Below are positions 63,054-64,000 of a stretch of 64,000 nt of DNA, in pieces; the first letter of the stretch is position 1; each line of letters opens with the position of its first letter. The notes under the pieces were generated by a model. That model had not been told where the DNA came from, did not search any database, and saw only the letters and a list, made by a program, of their open reading frames with translations. The position numbers and the translations under genes were made by a program. Origin of the DNA: Allobosea sp. 47.2.35 (lineage in GTDB: Bacteria > Pseudomonadota > Alphaproteobacteria > Rhizobiales > Beijerinckiaceae); the NCBI RefSeq assembly GCF_024655635.1, contig NZ_JANLGI010000002.1:62001-126000 (forward strand), given 5' to 3'.

Positions 63054-64000
63054 TCAGGCGATACCGCGCGCCTTCAGCGCGTCGCGATAGCCGGCGATGA
63101 CGCCGTCGACCATGTCGTCCAGGCGGAAATTCTGCCGGACATGGCTGGCGAGGTCCGCCGCCTGGGCGAGGCGCTCGGCCTCCGGCGTCTCGATCATCGT
63201 CTTGATCGCTCCGGCAAGGATCGTCGGGTCGTCGGCCGGGATCAGCCGCTGGCGATGGCCGGGACCGTAGATCTCGCCGATCCCGCCGACATCGGTCGAG
63301 ATCAGCGGCTGCGCCGCCGCGGCCGCTTCCAGAATGACATAGGGCAGCGATTCCGCCCGCGACGGGATCACCATGGCGCGCGCGCGGGCCAATGCCTTGC
63401 GGATCGGGGCCGGCGGCTCGAACACGCATTGGTCGGCGATGCCGCGCTCGCGCGTCATCTGTTTCAATTCATCTTCGTCCGGCCCGGAGCCGACGATCAG
63501 GATGCGCGGGGTCAGCTTGTCCCGACGGCGCAATAGCGCCAGCGCATCGATCAGCGTATCGACGCCCTTGGCCGAGCGCAGTTCCCCCAGATAGAGCAGG
63601 TCGAACTCCGCCGCGCCATGGTCGATCGGCTCGAATTCCGCATCGGAGACGCCGTTGAGCACGATGCGATGATCCGTGCGCGGCAGATGCCCGACATGGG
63701 CCTCGAAGCGGCCTGCGATGAAGCGGCTCTCGAACAGGAACATGTCGGTCGCGCTTTCCAGCAGGCGCTCGACCGTCATGTAGACCTTATGCTCCGTGCT
63801 GCCGGGCTTGTAGTTGAAGCTGCCGCCATGGGGCGTGTAGGCGGTGACATAGCGCCGGCCGGGCGAGAACAGGGCCGGGATGCGGCCATAGACCCCGCCT
63901 TTCGAGCCGTGGCAATGCACGATATCGGGCGCGAGGCGCCGCCGCAGCGCGATCTCCGACAGCTGCGCCTTGAAATCGGTCGCGCTCGGATAGCGCGACA
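63054..64000 (-). CDS. Glycosyltransferase family 4, C-terminal part (5' end beyond the window)
   Basis: The visible 314 residues end at TCA 63054. The frame stays open to base 64000, so the N terminus is outside. The GT-B C-terminal domain shows DLLYLGELRSAKGVDTLIDA, ILIVGSGPDEDELKQM, and PSRAESLPYVILEAAAA with the donor-binding Glu. The upstream part has PDIVHCHGSKGG and TAYTPHGGSFNY. It probably adds a sugar in the same polysaccharide pathway. Confidence 0.92.
   Translation of the reverse strand, partial: SRYPSATDFKAQLSEIALRRRLAPDIVHCHGSKGGVYGRIPALFSPGRRYVTAYTPHGGSFNYKPGSTEHKVYMTVERLLESATDMFLFESRFIAGRFEAHVGHLPRTDHRIVLNGVSDAEFEPIDHGAAEFDLLYLGELRSAKGVDTLIDALALLRRRDKLTPRILIVGSGPDEDELKQMTRERGIADQCVFEPPAPIRKALARARAMVIPSRAESLPYVILEAAAAAQPLISTDVGGIGEIYGPGHRQRLIPADDPTILAGAIKTMIETPEAERLAQAADLASHVRQNFRLDDMVDGVIAGYRDALKARGIA

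Overview
This is a GC-rich chromosomal window from an alphaproteobacterium, most likely of the order Hyphomicrobiales (Rhizobiales). A Bosea-like genome is my best guess, from gene order and protein character only. Supporting order: smpB / NYN RNase, era-rnc-lepB, acpS-pdxJ, rpoZ-rsh, recO, parC, glyA-nrdR-ribD-ribE-ribH-nusB-thiL, a K+-independent proton pyrophosphatase, bamE / Cbp3-like chaperone / DUF177 / plsX / fabH / ihfA / MerR, and an LdtR-LdtP pair. I see no phage, insertion sequence, CRISPR array or plasmid function.

Layout. 1-16 kb: information-processing genes. They include the end of smpB, an NYN-domain protein, a sugar O-acetyltransferase, era, rnc, lepB, aqpZ (inserted in opposite orientation), acpS, pdxJ, a HerA-like ATPase, rpoZ, rsh, a LysR/tautomerase divergent pair, recO and parC. 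15.5-25 kb: an outer-membrane protein, a DUF2336 protein, a three-gene sugar-acid cluster (split UxaA plus RraA family), the Bpt leucyltransferase, an RDD protein, threonine ammonia-lyase, an unusual lipoprotein-like/LivH fusion and hemB. 25-32.8 kb: an acyl-CoA hydrolase, the DUF6163-LdtR-LdtP cell-wall module, two small secreted proteins of unknown function, and an MFS pump divergent from a MerR regulator. 32.9-40.6 kb: one-carbon, riboflavin and thiamine genes, then an MFS transporter and a ureidoglycine aminohydrolase. 40.8-49.1 kb: hppA, an EamA exporter, bamE, a cytochrome bc1 assembly chaperone and the plsX-fabH-ihfA-MerR run. 49.2-56.7 kb: small lipoprotein, Gdx/SugE exporter, a peptidoglycan-binding-domain protein, a quinone-detoxification set (LysR, DoxX, MhqO-like, MhqD-like), several very small genes and tRNA-Pro(GGG). 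57-64 kb: a methyltransferase and a surface-polysaccharide locus (acyltransferase, O-antigen ligase/polymerase, undecaprenyl-phosphate sugar transferase, truncated GT4) with an MdtJI-like polyamine exporter pair set into it.

How genes work together. era-rnc-lepB and acpS-pdxJ are two halves of a commonly conserved operon, split here by aqpZ. ribD-ribE-ribH-nusB-thiL overlap or nearly abut and follow nrdR. Three divergent regulator/target pairs carry visible dyads: LysR/tautomerase, MerR/MFS (a 19-bp promoter spacer containing the dyad) and doxX/mhqO. No wholly new defence or mobile system is evident. The best leads are the lipoprotein-LivH fusion, the stand-alone HerA ATPase in a housekeeping neighbourhood, the NYN RNase beside smpB, a peptidoglycan-binding protein without a signal peptide, unannotated small proteins, a dispersed repeat with a 23-bp hairpin arm, and a leader transcript upstream of mdtJI.
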